Shown one piece after another: positions 1-11,229 of a DNA stretch of 64,000 bases. Both the position numbers and the translations under genes were made by a program. Source of the stretch: Mytilus trossulus. Lineage: Eukaryota > Mollusca > Bivalvia > Mytilida > Mytilidae. Numbering within the stretch: the stretch's first letter is position 1; the number at the start of each line of letters is the position of its first letter. Below the pieces are notes generated by a model, which searched no databases, was not told the origin of the DNA, and saw only the letters and a program-made list of their open reading frames with translations. Where the stretch lies: contig NC_086386.1 in the NCBI RefSeq assembly GCF_036588685.1, forward strand, positions 1,352,710-1,416,709, given 5' to 3'.

Positions 1-430
1 TGTGTCCAAAGTACACGGATGCCGCATTCACACTATCATTTTCCATTTTCAATGGACCCTGAAATTTGGCAAAGAATTTAATTTGGCATTAAAATAAGAA
101 AGATCATATACCATAGGGAACATGTAATTGGACTTCAACTTCATTAAAAACTACATTGACCATGTTGACCAAAAACTTTAACCTGAAACTCGCACTTTCA
201 TATTCTATGTTCAGTGGACTGTGAAATTGGGGTTAAAAGTCTAATTTGGCTTCAAAATTAGAAATATCATATCATAAGGAGCATGTGTATAAAGTTTCAA
301 GTTGATTGGACTTCAGCTTCATCAAAAACTACCTTGACCAAAAACTTTAACCTGAAGCGGGACAGATCAACAGACGTACAGACCAGAAACGTAATGCCCC
401 TCTACTATCGTAGGTGGGGCATAAAAATAA
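1..430 (-). repeat. Dispersed repeat family C (two partial copies)
   Basis: The sequence resembles, in reverse complement, the block at 5055-5300: a GTAGAGGGGC motif, a CAGGTTAAAGTTTTTGGTCA motif, and CATGTTCCCTATGATATGAT. Two partial copies follow each other here (about 60-190 and 190-430). No protein or structure explains it. Confidence 0.7.
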
Positions 431-859
431 TTGAATACATTCCTGTACCAAAATGTGTTGTGGATTGATGGTTATTCTGGAACTTTGTATAAAACACAAA
501 GAAAGATGCGTTTGTTAACTTGTCATTATATACAGCTCATAAATTAATCAGTCAAATTTATAAGTAAGTGTATGTTCACTTGTGTTAATATGTCTTTTGA
601 TTGAGTCCAGCCATTTCAACTGATATTTTATAGTGTATGTGTCTTTCTATGTTGTGATGTTACACTATTGTTTCTGGAAAGGGTGAGGGTTGTACCTACA
701 TGTAATAAAACAATGTACCCTATCAAAACGTTTAAAAGCACCGCTGTATTTGTTTGCACCTGTCCAAAGTTAGGAATCTGATGTTCAGTAGTTGTTGTTT
801 GTTGATGTGGTTCATAAATGTTTCTCATTTCTCTTTTTATTTTGTAGATTTGATTCTTG

Positions 860-1050
860 GTTTTCTCGTTTAAATGGTTTTACACTAGTCATTAATGGAG
901 CCCTTTATAATTTGCTGTTTGGTGTGAGCCAAGGATCCGTGTTGAAGACCATACTTTGACCTATAATTGTTTACTTTTACAAATTGTGACTTGGATGGAG
1001 AGTTGTCTCTTTGGCACTCATAACATCTTCTTATACATGTATCTATGATG
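860..1050 (+). repeat. Dispersed repeat family B
   Basis: Contains the hallmark GAGTTGTCTCTTTGGCACTC followed by an ACATCTTCTT end, preceded by TTTCTCGTTTAAATGGTTTT and a GACCTATAATTGTT segment. Same order as in copies at 23136, 58085 and others. Probably a SINE-like family; no A/B box was recognised in it. Confidence 0.75.
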
Positions 1051-1059
1051 ACCTTCTGC

Positions 1060-1130
1060 TGTTGTTTTTTATTTGGTCGGGTTGTTGTCTCTTTGACACA
1101 TTCCCCATTTCCATTCTCAATTTTATCTAT
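1060..1130 (+). repeat. Dispersed repeat family A (short)
   Basis: Carries GGGTTGTTGTCTCTTTGACA then CATTCCCCATTTCCATTCTC, the conserved core seen again at 5284, 6095, 8080, 32395 and 46205. Confidence 0.8.
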
Positions 1131-1200
1131 GAGTTTGAATGAGCACCAGGACCTAATAATATGTCAAGCTCTACATCATTCTTAGGATGTTTGTACTAAA

Positions 1201-1450
1201 TACACACTTACCATTAGGGTGAAACATTTTAGATACAAATCGTACTGTAGGAAATTTGTACTAAATACACACTTACCATTAGGGTGAAACATTTAAGATA
1301 CAAATCGTACTGTAGAAATCTATACTAAATACACACTTACCATTAGGGTGAAACATTTAAGATACAAATCGTACTGTAGGAAATCTGTACTAAATACACA
1401 CTTACCATTAGGGTGAAACATTTTAGATACAAATCGTACTGTAGGGGGTT
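1201..1450 (-). repeat. Four-copy 64-65 bp tandem duplication of UBE2A exon 3 end plus 5' splice site
   Basis: The element CCATTAGGGTGAAAC starts at 1211, 1276, 1340 and 1405 (spacing 65, 64, 65). Each copy holds the last ~37 nt of exon 3 and the GTAAGT donor plus ~26 nt of intron. Copies differ by a few bases only, so the event is recent. The copy at 1405 belongs to the intact exon. Confidence 0.95.
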
Positions 1451-1521
1451 TATTTGGATATTCTTCAGTGAATTCTACTGTTAATTTAAATGTACCATCT
1501 TCAAAAGGTGTGTCATGTGGC
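1406..1521 (-). CDS. UBE2A: UBE2A coding exon 3
   Basis: 116 nt from a TTTTAG acceptor to a GTAAGT donor at 1405. It encodes the [13 protein letters not shown] to FVSKMFHPN segment. The first donor met by the transcript (1405-1401) gives the frame expected for the following VYADG exon. Three more copies of the same donor lie downstream. Confidence 0.94.
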
Positions 1522-3538
1522 CTAAAACAGAATATATAACAAATAAAGTTCATGAAACAAGCAATAAAATAAGACTGTAAACAAACTAAGCTCAAATTTC
1601 AAAATGTATGTTAAGAAATCATTTTATAATTATAGGGATGCAGTAGTGTCAAGTCTCTTCTTTTAACATGAGACTCCACATATGCATGCTTAATTGGTGG
1701 CATTTTTCTTTGATTCATTGTTCTTCTCTGATGTTTTCTGGAAACCATAACAGGGTCAGGATCGATATCATGTATCATAACAGAGTTCTCACATGAGCCC
1801 ATGAGTCATAATGAAAATCTGTATTTGAAAAATGTCAAAATAATTCTGTTGCCCTGTTTATCATTTCTTTGATCAGAGTCATTTAACCATATTGTAATCA
1901 GGATACTAAGGAAAATAAATGTAGAATGGTATAGAAAGAAAACAGCTCTAGAGAGGGAGTTTTTTGTTCGAGATAAGTGTTCTTCAAAGTTTTAAGATTA
2001 TGCCCCCATATTGTTGAGTCTGCAGTTTAAATGTTGTAAACTTGTATAACTGTTTCTTTGGTTTATTTAAAGGCACTGGCTACGGTTACACGGAAATGTA
2101 ACAATAATAAAAATATTATTGTTACATTGGAGACTAAATGCCAGAATGCATGGTTGGGCAAGGACCTGTTTAGTTACGAATGTAACAATAATTATTGAGG
2201 CTACGGTTACATTGCGTTATTGTTACATGAAAAACAGCAATGTACGATGGGACTAGTAATATGTACTAAATTATAAAAGTTGTAGACATTTATTTTATAT
2301 TTACAATACATAAATTTATTACATACAATTTATTTACTGTAACTTTTTATTTACAATGACAATTTCTACAAATCCAGTAACTGGTTTTGAAAGTCCGACA
2401 TTTTTTATGAACACAATTACATCCTCCACGGAAACGTGTACATACAAAAGTTCTTAGTATTTAAGTTACAGTTAGCAAACTTTGCTTTTGATGTATCAAT
2501 TTGCGTCAAGTTGTATAGCTGTATGAAATTTATGTCTTGATATTGTTTCAGTTTCGTTTAAAACGCATCCCAAGTTTTCTTTTTTTTCTCTCACCCTAAA
2601 CACTATTTGTTGAATAATAATATTTACTATCTATCATTATTACAAGTATTATTTGGTACATATGAAAGAATTAAGCAACACGACTATAGAAGATTTAAGT
2701 TTAATAAACAAGCGTACTGTTTTTCATGTAACAATAAAGTTATGTAACCGTAGCCTCAGTAATTATTGTTACATTCGTAATTTTTCGGTTCCTCGCCAAC
2801 TTTGCATTCCGGCAATTAGTCTCCCATGTAACAATAATATTTTTATTATTGTTACATTTCCATGTAACCGTAGCCAGTGCCTTATTTAAATTGTATAATA
2901 TTTAACTTTTAATTGACTTTGTGGTTCAGTTCAGACTACACCAGGATCTAATTAATTATTCATGCGACCAGGATCCCTGAAATCACGCTACCAGAAGATT
3001 TCTAGGGTCACCCTGTTAAAGTGTATCATAGGCACTGGCAGTTGCATTGGCATAAGTAGATCTGTGGCTTATATGGCAATATGGCTAAAAGATACACAGT
3101 TTTTTTGTAGAAGATGATGCATGTTTGTAATTGGCTTTTTATTTATTCTTTCCATGAAAGGGCACCTGTAACTTATTCAAATGTTCCTAAATGTTTAATG
3201 TTGTTGTGCTGGAATTAGTAAACTCTGATTATTCAATGACAATGAATAGGGATTGACCTGATTATTATGACAAATTATGTTTCTCCACAAAACTTACCCA
3301 AATATTACTGCATTCCACAACATTATGTTATTGTCTGTTGGGGCACCACTTACACCAGCAGGTGGATCTTCTTGTAATCTGAAAATGAACAGTAAGAACT
3401 TTGTAAAAAAAATATATAAACAAAAACGGAAGCCATGTTTGATAACTGTTTTGAAGTACATAATTCGTTTTAAATGAGAATAGGGCTACACTACCTTTTA
3501 AAATCTCTCATCAATCGTCTCCTAGCAGGTGTTGACAT
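1406..3538 (-). CDS. UBE2A: RAD6/UBE2A-type E2 ubiquitin-conjugating enzyme, 5' part (3 coding exons; 3' end outside window)
   Basis: E2 enzyme that takes ubiquitin from E1 and, with RAD18 or RNF20/40-type E3 ligases, modifies PCNA and histone H2B (family knowledge). The minus-strand exons 3538-3495, 3378-3298 and 1521-1406 join in phase (44+81+116 nt) into about 80 residues beginning [15 protein letters not shown], then the [15 protein letters not shown] stretch, then [20 protein letters not shown] and the FVSKMFHPN end. These match the first half of the RAD6 UBC fold almost residue for residue, and exon boundaries resemble vertebrate UBE2A. The start has A at -3. The next exon, starting at VYADG and holding the active-site Cys, is not found between 1 and 1200, so it lies left of the window. 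UBE2A and UBE2B cannot be told apart here. Odd: the 3' end of exon 3 and its donor are present in four tandem copies. Confidence 0.93.
2072..2881. mobile_element. Non-autonomous DNA transposon (MITE) with ~175-bp terminal inverted repeats
   Basis: The ends are GGCACTGGCTACGGTTACA and its reverse complement, and inverted identity continues with few mismatches for about 175 bp on each side. A 9-bp direct repeat TTATTTAAA flanks it (2063-2071 and 2882-2890). The arms hold nested palindromes built on TGTAACAATAAT. There is no transposase. Long TIRs with an 8-9 bp target duplication would suit a Mutator-like or hAT-like parent; the superfamily is inference. Confidence 0.88.
3298..3378 (-). CDS. 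UBE2A: UBE2A coding exon 2
   Basis: 81 nt between a TTTTCAG acceptor and a GTAAGT donor. It encodes [17 protein letters not shown] and then [10 protein letters not shown], a RAD6 signature. Phase 2 in, phase 2 out. Confidence 0.95.
3495..3538 (-). CDS. UBE2A: UBE2A coding exon 1
   Basis: ATG at 3538-3536, encoding [14 protein letters not shown] plus two bases of an Arg codon. Donor is GTAGTG, a weak but valid GT site. Phase 2 agrees with exon 2. Any 5' UTR lies above 3538. Confidence 0.93.
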
Positions 3539-3860
3539 TGTTATACGTTATATTTTACAATAATTGTGCCTTTATCGCAGTATTTGATTGATATTTCCCT
3601 AATTAATGCGGAGAGATTTTTCTTGTTTATGACGTTCTCATACGGGTTCTTTTCGTTTTTCGGTATTCTGTGCAGATGGATAAATCTGAAGAAATCTAAC
3701 GAATGTTTCGAATGAAATAAGATCATGTGATATTTCAATCGGTAAATGCCATTCGTCACAATTCGGCAGATTCCGTACATTCAGAAGGAGAGCACAGGAT
3801 CCACCGAGCATTGCCGAATGCGGTAAATGCTTATATTTTTTGTAAAAAGCGCTTCATTCT

Positions 3861-4100
3861 AAAAATGTACGCACGGTCAACGCTTTTACAACCCTATAAA
3901 GTTTCAAAAAGAAGTATTCAATACTTATAATTACATTTTTTTAGCTAAAATCATGAAAACACGACTGATTTTTATCCAGTTTTATTTAATTCACCTGTGC
4001 ACTTTTTTGTGAGACCTCGTGTCATCATGCATGATAAATGTTATTGTCTGATGCAATTGTTTACGGAATAACATGTTAGCCAATCAGAATAACGTATTAT
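3861..4100. repeat. Dispersed ~240-bp repeat, second copy at 45201-45446
   Basis: From AAAAATGTACGCACGGTCAA to CAATCAGAATAACGTATTAT it matches 45201-45446 with scattered substitutions and a small insertion in the other copy. The two copies are in the same orientation. Function and class unknown. Confidence 0.85.
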
Positions 4101-5054
4101 ATACTTTATAGTACAGCCCGAAGAATGCCCTCAGATTTGAGGGAATCTCCAATTTCACAACTGATTACCTTCACAGTTTGAAGTCATTGTAAATTATATA
4201 TCACTCTTCCCAATAAACTGACCACAGATGTTACACATAGATTATCTGATAAGAAAGTCAACATTTTGGCATTTTCTGTCTTTTCTTGAAAAATAAATAT
4301 TTCTACTACTTGTAACATTATCTTCTTCATAGGATTTTGACAAACAAGTCACCTTTTTCATCAATCATGTTTAAATACAGTTAAAGGAATATAAAATAAA
4401 GTTATGAATATTTTTTATTATTTTTTTTTTAAATGATATTTTTGTCATTTTGAAGATTAATTTTGATTAGAAATGAATATTCTTTGAAATTTTAACATTT
4501 TTTTGATAAATTTGATTTAATTATAAAACAAAAATCCCTTTAATGTTTAAACAATTTTTTTTTATAAAATATTCATGAAGCAAACACAATTTAGGATAAG
4601 AACACCCCTCCCCCTTTTTATACGCCTGCTTAAAGGAAGTCTTATGTTATATCTTTGTCTGCCCGTCTTTTACATGTCAGACATCAACATTATCTAGTAT
4701 TTGGAGAAAACTCAAAAAACGCTTTCAGTAGTTCTCATGAAACTTTTGTGAATTGTGAATTTATATTTATTTAATCTGCCTTTTGGTTTTTTTTTATAAA
4801 TTTTAGATTTCACATTCCCTAGTGATGATATTTATTCATGAAAAGGAGTGATTCTCTTGTTTTCAGAGAATAACCTTAAAATGCTTTGACCTTTTTTCGT
4901 TAAACTTTGTTGACTGAGTTATATCTATTAAGATCACCCCCCCCCCCCCCTTTTTTCATAAATTTCTGGTATGACATTGAGAAGTTAGTGACTGTATTTT
5001 TGAACACCGTTAGGCGTATCATACGCTAGATGGCTCATGGTGCATCTGTTGTTT
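4101..5054. other. Intergenic stretch, AT-rich
   Basis: No coding exon seen. It holds a run of 14 C at 4937-4950 and diffuse AT-rich sequence; the right end leads into repeat family C. Confidence 0.6.
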
Positions 5055-5300
5055 ATTTTTATGCCCACCTATAATAGTAGAGGGGCTTTAGGTTTTCTGG
5101 TTGTAGCGTCCGTTTGTCCGTCCTTATGTCTGTCCCGCTTCAGGTTAAAGTTTTTGGTCAAGGTAGTTTTTGTTGAAGTTGGAATCCGATCAACTTGAAA
5201 CTTAGTACACATGTTCCCTATGATATGATCTTTCTAATTCTAAGGCCAAATTAGAATTTTTCCAATTTCACTGAACTATAGAAAATGATAGTGCGAGTGG
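5055..5300 (+). repeat. Dispersed repeat family C
   Basis: ATGCCCACCTATAATAGTAG, then GTCCGTTTGTCCGTCC, then CAGGTTAAAGTTTTTGGTCA and CATGTTCCCTATGATATGAT. It is the opposite-strand relative of 1-430. Confidence 0.75.
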
Positions 5301-5490
5301 GGCAACCGTGTACTGTGGACACGTTCTTGTTGTGCTTAATTTTCATTTTTAAAACATCTTCAAGTGCTGGAACTTTTCCCTGTGTTGAAGACCCATTGGT
5401 GGCCTTCATAGGTTTTCTGCTCTCTTGTCGGGTTGTTGTCTCTGACACATTCCCCATTTCCATTCTCATTTTTATTTCATATTTCAACTT
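5284..5490 (+). repeat. Dispersed repeat family A (longer copy)
   Basis: Ends with the family core (GGGTTGTTGTCTC, CATTCCCCATTTCCATTCTC). The reading frames open across it on both strands are repeat sequence, not a gene. Confidence 0.75.
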
Positions 5491-5683
5491 TTTTTCTCTT
5501 ATTCTAAGCGTTTCATCTCACTCATTTCAATGCGATGCTATCACAATAAAAGTAGTTTATGTACATATTGCCCCTCTATTCAGTGGAAAATAAAAAAGGT
5601 GTGTGTGTCCACTCCATATGATTTGCACGTAAACAGAATTAGAAAATATTTTAGCCTTTAAAGAATATATGGATTGTTTGTTA

Positions 5684-5737
5684 CTTGGATGGAGAGTTGT
5701 CTCATTGGCACTCACACCACATCTTCCTATATCTATT
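5684..5737 (+). repeat. Dispersed repeat family B (3' fragment)
   Basis: Carries TTGGATGGAGAGTTGTCTCA and the CACCACATCTTCC end. Confidence 0.7.
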
Positions 5738-5749
5738 GGTCCTGAACCT

Positions 5750-5905
5750 GATTGATTTCAAAATAGTTATATAGAGAATCACTGTCTGCCTTAGAGGGTC
5801 CTGCTCTTGTTAGGCTTCAGTGATTCCCTATTTAATCAATCAAATGTCTCCCAGAAAAGAGGGGTGGCTTGGTCCCCCCTCTAAATCGGCCTCTGGAGTA
5901 TCACC
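5750..5905. repeat. Dispersed repeat family E fragment
   Basis: CAGTGATTCCCTATTTAATC followed by a CCCCCCTCT-rich end resembles 9407-9575, where CAGTATAATTCCCTATATAA is followed by a C-rich end and GGATC. Confidence 0.5.
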
Positions 5906-6094
5906 ATAGTAAAAGCAAATTCGAACCATTCTAAGTATTACAAGAAAGAAAACATATAGGTTAGGAATACCTGATGAGGAAAGGTGGCCGTAACCGAAAC
6001 ACCTCCGTTAGTATTAGAAACTCAGACCAGATTTTGTTTTTTCATCTTAATATGCACACACAATAATTATATACTACAAGCTTGCAACTGGAAA

Positions 6095-6165
6095 TAAAAA
6101 AAGTAAATAAAAATAAAATTGAGAATGGAAATGGGGAATGTGTCAAAGAGACAACAACCCGACCA
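6095..6165 (-). repeat. Dispersed repeat family A (short)
   Basis: Reads GAGAATGGAAATGGGGAATG then TGTCAAAGAGACAACAACCC, the reverse complement of the family A core. Confidence 0.8.
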
Positions 6166-6169
6166 AAAA

Positions 6170-8079
6170 AATAAAAAAACACAACATGTATGCTAAAAAA
6201 TGTATTCTATAAAAACTTTTTTAACAAGAAATATTTATCCTTCACTGAATATACCAGCTTCAAATATATGCACATGAAAAATGGAATTAATTACTGAGGC
6301 TATAATAAGATAGTCTAGATTATAGTCCTGGGCCCGATTGACAATAATATAATATTAAAACATATAAAATTTGCTAAATTTAAAATATTTATCATAGCAT
6401 TTCCAAATAAGCTGCAGAAATCCTAAAGAAAAATTAAATTAAATTTATATATTATTTAAATGAATTTTTGAGGTAATGTTTTTCATTTAAAATACCTTGA
6501 CTGAGAATTTTTGTAGACAAGAATATAAAATGTAGAGGATATGAAAATTAAATAATTTTGACCAACTAGCCATCTGTGTTCATTTGATAACATCAGTGGA
6601 CACCAACTGTGATAGAAGCACTTAACCTAATCATTTAATTGCTTGTATAAACAATCAATTACAAGGTTTCAATGTTGAATATCAGGGAAAATCCGGGCTG
6701 TTCTCTAAAGTATATAATGAAACTTACATCTAATGTAATTATAAAGAATTGGAAATATAACACTATGGAAAATATAAGTGTACAATTCTTGCCAGATATC
6801 ATATAAGATTAATATTAGCAATGCCTCTACCAATTTTGAAAATCAGTGCCTATTAACAAATTGTTAAAGAATTGTGATCATTGGAAATATCTAAAAAAAA
6901 AAAAAATAATATAAAAATGGTTTTTAAAGAAAAAATATGCTTGTCAGTTATTGTCCTGGGACAGAAAATGGACCATTCAAGTTAATATCTGCTAAAGGGG
7001 GGTGGATGGTCCTTTCTGAGGGGTGTAAAATTTATACATCTTAGGGGTGATTTTTTTTCATCTGACACGTACACTTATACGCAAAAAACTTCCGAAGTTC
7101 TTGCAGCAGCAAATAATTAAAAATAATTACATCTTAGGGGTTGAGAAAAATGCGTATGTCAGATCTTATGGGTGCTTTGGAATGCAGACAGTTTCGTATC
7201 ATGCATTATCTGGTATTGTATTAAAAAATTCTGATGGCCACAATCCTTGCAGTAAAAAATTCTGATGGGTCATTTTTTCAGTGCCATGAAAGCCCATCGA
7301 CCCAATATGAAAAGAAACTCTACATCTGATATGTCTTAATTTTTAGATCTGATAGGTAGTTTTTCATGTGGTTTTTTTCTGATACGTATAAAAAAAATCT
7401 CCCTATCCACCTGTCAGAAATTAACTGGAATGGCCCAATATGTACGGTGGGCGCGGACAATGGAACAATGGAACTCTGCATGTTCTTTTATTTTTTTCAC
7501 TATTTATTTTACATGTTTAAAATATTAATAAAATCTGAGACTAGTCTCAGATAAAATGTTTACATAAAAAATCTGTATGATATGAGGGTGGTAAAGGAGG
7601 TGCCTTCTTGACGAATAAACGGTAAAAATTTTGATAAATGACGTTTAGTAGGTTTACGGTAAAAATTCTTGACAAAAATTTAATGACGATAACGGTAATT
7701 TTTGATGCATGACGATAAAATATGCACTTTCTTTTAGGCGAGATTTTTTAAAAATAACGGTAACGATATTTATTTCAGTGAGGCCTCTAACGAATCACGG
7801 TAAAACTTAAATCATTTTGATGCTAACGGTAGCCAAAAATGGCCGTTTGACGCCTGACTGTAAAGGGCATTACGACCCTCTGATATGTTATTCAGTGACA
7901 TTATTTTCATAATATTTTTGAAATCAAGTTGTCGTGGCGTGTTACATATATGTATTGCCTTTTCGGAAGAAACCGACGTTCACCCCGCTTTTCGGATTGT
8001 ATGTATTATTTGTCTCACAGACTGGTGTGGCTAAATCATTGTTTTTCTGTGCAATATTTTTTATTTTGTTTATATGAGT
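6170..8079. other. Intergenic stretch without a recognisable gene
   Basis: AT-rich. At 7600-7860 there are several loose repeats of an ACGGTAAAAATT-like motif alternating with GACGATAA; at 7000-7330 there are loose repeats around CTGATGGG. Nothing reads as a conserved protein. Confidence 0.5.
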
Positions 8080-8320
8080 TATACAATTGAGAATGGAAAT
8101 GGGGAATGTGCCAAAGAGACAACAACCCGACCATAGAGCAGACAACAGCAGAAGGTCACCAACAGGTCTTCACTGATGCAACGAGAAATTCCCGCATCCG
8201 GAGACGTCTTTCTGCTGTCACCTAAAAAAAATATACTAGTTCAGTGATAATGAACGCTATACTAAATTCCAAATTGTACACAAGAAACTAAAAGTTAAAA
8301 TAATACAAGACTAACAAAGA
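8080..8320 (-). repeat. Dispersed repeat family A (long form)
   Basis: The family core is followed by GCAGAAGGTCACCAACAGGT and AGTTCAGTGATAATGAACGC, the same order as in 46205-46420. This shows the family is longer than the 50-bp core. Confidence 0.8.
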
Positions 8321-8444
8321 CCGATTTTTAATTGTCCTCTTGGTATTTTTTCACTATATCTCTTTATGACAGCTTCGTTGGTAATATGTTAAGGAAGGTT
8401 ATACATGTTATACATGTCACAGTAGTGCTAATTCTCAAGTTATT

Positions 8445-8600
8445 AAGACCCTTGAACATGTTTAGAAAATTTTATTTACACACAAACATTTTTTTCAAGA
8501 CCCTTGAACATGTTTAGAAAATTTTATTTACACACAAACATTTTTTTCAAGACCCTTGAACATGTTTAGAAAATTTTATTTACACACAAACATTTTTTTC
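8445..8600. repeat. Three identical 52-bp tandem copies
   Basis: GACCCTTGAACATG begins at 8447, 8499 and 8551. The units look identical, so the expansion is recent. Confidence 0.95.
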
Positions 8601-8703
8601 CTTCTATGAATTGTAGATGTAAGCTGGCATTTGATTTATAACTGTTCAGTAATGAGTTGTTAAAACTGGAATCGTTAAGTTAAGAGCCTGCTAACACCTA
8701 GTG

Positions 8704-8910
8704 CCAATTTAGCTGTATTTTTTAAATATTATTTGACACAAAGGCGGGATAAATGCAAAAGAATGGGCTAGCAGTTATAAGCGTAACATACAAATACTAT
8801 CAAATCAATTTAGCTGTATTTTTTTTTTAAATATTATTTGACACAAAGGCGGAATAAATGCAAAAGAATGGGCTAGCAGTTATAAGCGTAACATACAAAT
8901 ACTATCAAAT
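8704..8910. repeat. Tandem duplication of a ~104-bp unit
   Basis: CAATTTAGCTGTATTTTTTA and GGGCTAGCAGTTATAAGCG occur in both halves, with a small poly-T length difference between them. Confidence 0.92.
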
Positions 8911-9406
8911 GAATAGGCTAGTTAATATAATAATTTGGATTAAAAAAGATAAATTATACAATTATAATAATCTGTGACAGAACAATTGTCGCCGGGTCCA
9001 TATTTTACAGTCCTATTAGAACAGTAAAAAAAAACAGCACCTAAAATCAGATAAAGATGGCACAAAATAACTGGATTCTTGACATTGAGGAATATTCTTT
9101 AAGCCGGACCATTGCAGTCTGAACTTGTATATTCTAGTAATCTATGGTACTTAGGCATTGTTAACTCATACTTCTCATATCTATAGACAATAAAGAACAA
9201 TAGAACAATACTATGACAAATGGAAAGTTAGGAAACTTAATGCGATTTAACATGATAATTTTGTTGATATGGAGTTCTATTGTAAATTACGAACTACATT
9301 GAAACTTATATACAATACCGTAGTTGTTGACCATTTAAGTGTCAATCGGATTAATAATTATAGTGATTATAGACATTATATACACGAAAGAACGCTTAAT
9401 TGTGCA

Positions 9407-9575
9407 TCAGTGTCGGATCCAGAACTTTTCATAAGGGGCTCAGTTGACTGACCAAAGAGGGGACCCGCCCCAGTCATGCTTCAGTATAATTCCCTATATA
9501 ATCAACCAAATTTTTCCCACGAAAGAGGGGGCCGGAACACCCCCCTCCCAGCCCCCCTGGATCTGCCTATGTGCA
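9407..9575. repeat. Dispersed repeat family E
   Basis: Starts GTGTCGGATCCAGAA and ends in CCCCCCTGGATCTGCC. A relative at 20856-20990 starts GTGTCGGATGCAGA and ends GGTGGATCCGCCCC. Confidence 0.55.
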
Positions 9576-9624
9576 TGTAAGACATTTCAATACTTGAACA
9601 GCTTATTCCTTCCTTTTTATTATA

Positions 9625-9790
9625 GAAGAAATAAGAAGAAGCTGTGGTATAATTGCCTCTTAGACAATTACGACAACTTGTGACCCTCCGCAAAAGACCA
9701 AAAGATAAATTGCCTTCAGATAACTCTCCACCAGAGACAAAATGACATAAAAGTAATGCCCAGCAGAAAAAGAACAAAATAGAAAGACAT
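9625..9790 (-). repeat. Diverged family B copy
   Basis: GAAGAAGCTGTGGTATAATT and AATTACGACAACTTGTGACC recall the minus-orientation copies (GATGTGGTATG, then AGACAACTCTCCA), but are strongly diverged. Confidence 0.4.
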
Positions 9791-10129
9791 TAAAAGAAAA
9801 GAGAATAAATTTTAATTACTTAATTTCTTGATGCAATTACACTTAGAAAACCATAAAGATACGTTTTGGCAAGTTTAATTGAGCAAGTATTTTCATTTTA
9901 TTTGAGTAAAAACACACATTGGACTTAAAACTACGCATTGATTAGGATTATCTTTAATGATAAATTTTTTGTTCGACGACTTATCTATGACTTAATATCC
10001 TCGGAGTAATATCTTCTGTTTGTGTACATGTACGTCATGCAGAACAAAATAAAATTCAATCATAGTCCAATTTTCTTATAAATGATTAAGCAGAAAAAGG
10101 TGAAAAATAATATATATTTGCCGATCTGA

Positions 10130-10790
10130 CTTATTATCATAGATCTGCCGATATGACTTATTTCTTATAGATGCCGATATGACTTTTTTTTCTTATAGAT
10201 GCCGATATGACTTTTTTTCTTATAGATGCCGATATGACTTTTTTTCTAGATGCCGATATGACCTTTTTCTTATAGATGCCGATATTACTTTTTTTCTAGA
10301 TGCCGATATGACCTTTTTCTTATAGATGTTGATAGATCTACGACTTTTTTTCTTATAGATGCCGATATGACTTTTTTTTTCTAGATGCCGATATGACCTT
10401 TTTCTTATAGATGCCGATATGACTTTTTTTTCTAGATGCCGATATGACCTTTTTCTTATAGATGCCGATAGATCTACGACTTTTTTTCTTATAGATGCCG
10501 ATATAACTTTTTTTTTCTAGATGCCGATATGACCTTTTTCTTATAGATGCCGATAGATCTACGACTTTTTTTCTTATAGATGCCGATCTGACCTTTTTCT
10601 TATAGATGCCGATAGATCTAGCTACGACTTTTTTTCTTATAGATGCCTATATGACTTTTTTTTTATAGATGCCGATGTGACTTTTTTTATATAGTTGCCG
10701 ATTTGACTTTTTTTTTTATACATGCCAAAATGACTTCATTTTTATAAATGCCGATATCGATTTTTTTTAGATGCCGATGTGACTTTTAAC
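10130..10790. repeat. TGCCGAT-core minisatellite array 1
   Basis: Roughly 24 monomers of about 24-30 bp, each TAGATGCCGATATGAC followed by a T-run and CTTA or CTAG. Monomers vary (gatctgac, gataacttt, gatagatctacgac). Confidence 0.92.
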
Positions 10791-10850
10791 GTTATAAAAA
10801 AAAAATTGTGTAAATCCCAATTTTTTTTTTATAACGTTAAAAGTTTAGGG
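10789..10850. repeat. Inverted repeat with AACGTTAT arms
   Basis: CTTTTAACGTTATAAAAAAA and, about 20 nt on, TTTTTTTATAACGTTAAAAG are reverse complements. In unit 2 (about 11729-11760) only the left arm remains. Confidence 0.85.
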
Positions 10851-10886
10851 ACGTTAAAAGTTTAGGGACTTTCTATACTGTTACTT

Positions 10887-10927
10887 GGTCAAATCGGCAC
10901 CGAATATTATTCGGTGCCGATTTGACC
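10887..10927. repeat. Perfect 19-bp-arm hairpin carrying the TGCCGATTTGAC core
   Basis: The left arm GGTCAAATCGGCACCGAAT and the right arm ATTCGGTGCCGATTTGACC are exact reverse complements around a 3-nt loop. The right arm contains the core of the neighbouring array monomer. The equivalent in unit 2 (11785-11825) has several mismatches. Confidence 0.95.
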
Positions 10928-11229
10928 AACTGCCGCTTTAACTTTTATATGGGGGCCGATTTCACCAGCAGGTGCCGATTTGACTTATACCGATAATGAC
11001 GTCGTCGTGCAACCCCTTGTGATCCCCAAACAAATATTTATATGATCACAAAGTCAACTTTGCAAACCCGAATTCGATTTGTTCAAAATCCTCGGAGTAA
11101 TATCTTCTGTTTGTGTACATGTACGTCATGCAGAACAAAATAAAATTCAATCATAGTCCAATTTTCTTATAAATGATTAAGCAGAAAAAAGGTGAAAAAT
11201 ATTATTTGGTGCCGAATTGATAACTAACT

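Noticed and set aside
2653..2889. 78-codon open frame
   Set aside because: Lies inside the right arm of the MITE.
3541..3780. Minus-strand open frame just upstream of UBE2A
   Set aside because: It ends before the UBE2A start, is out of any conserved family, and probably is 5' UTR or promoter sequence.
5251..5593. Overlapping open frames on both strands near 5300-5590
   Set aside because: They run through dispersed repeat families C and A; the same sequence recurs elsewhere and no protein family is recognised.
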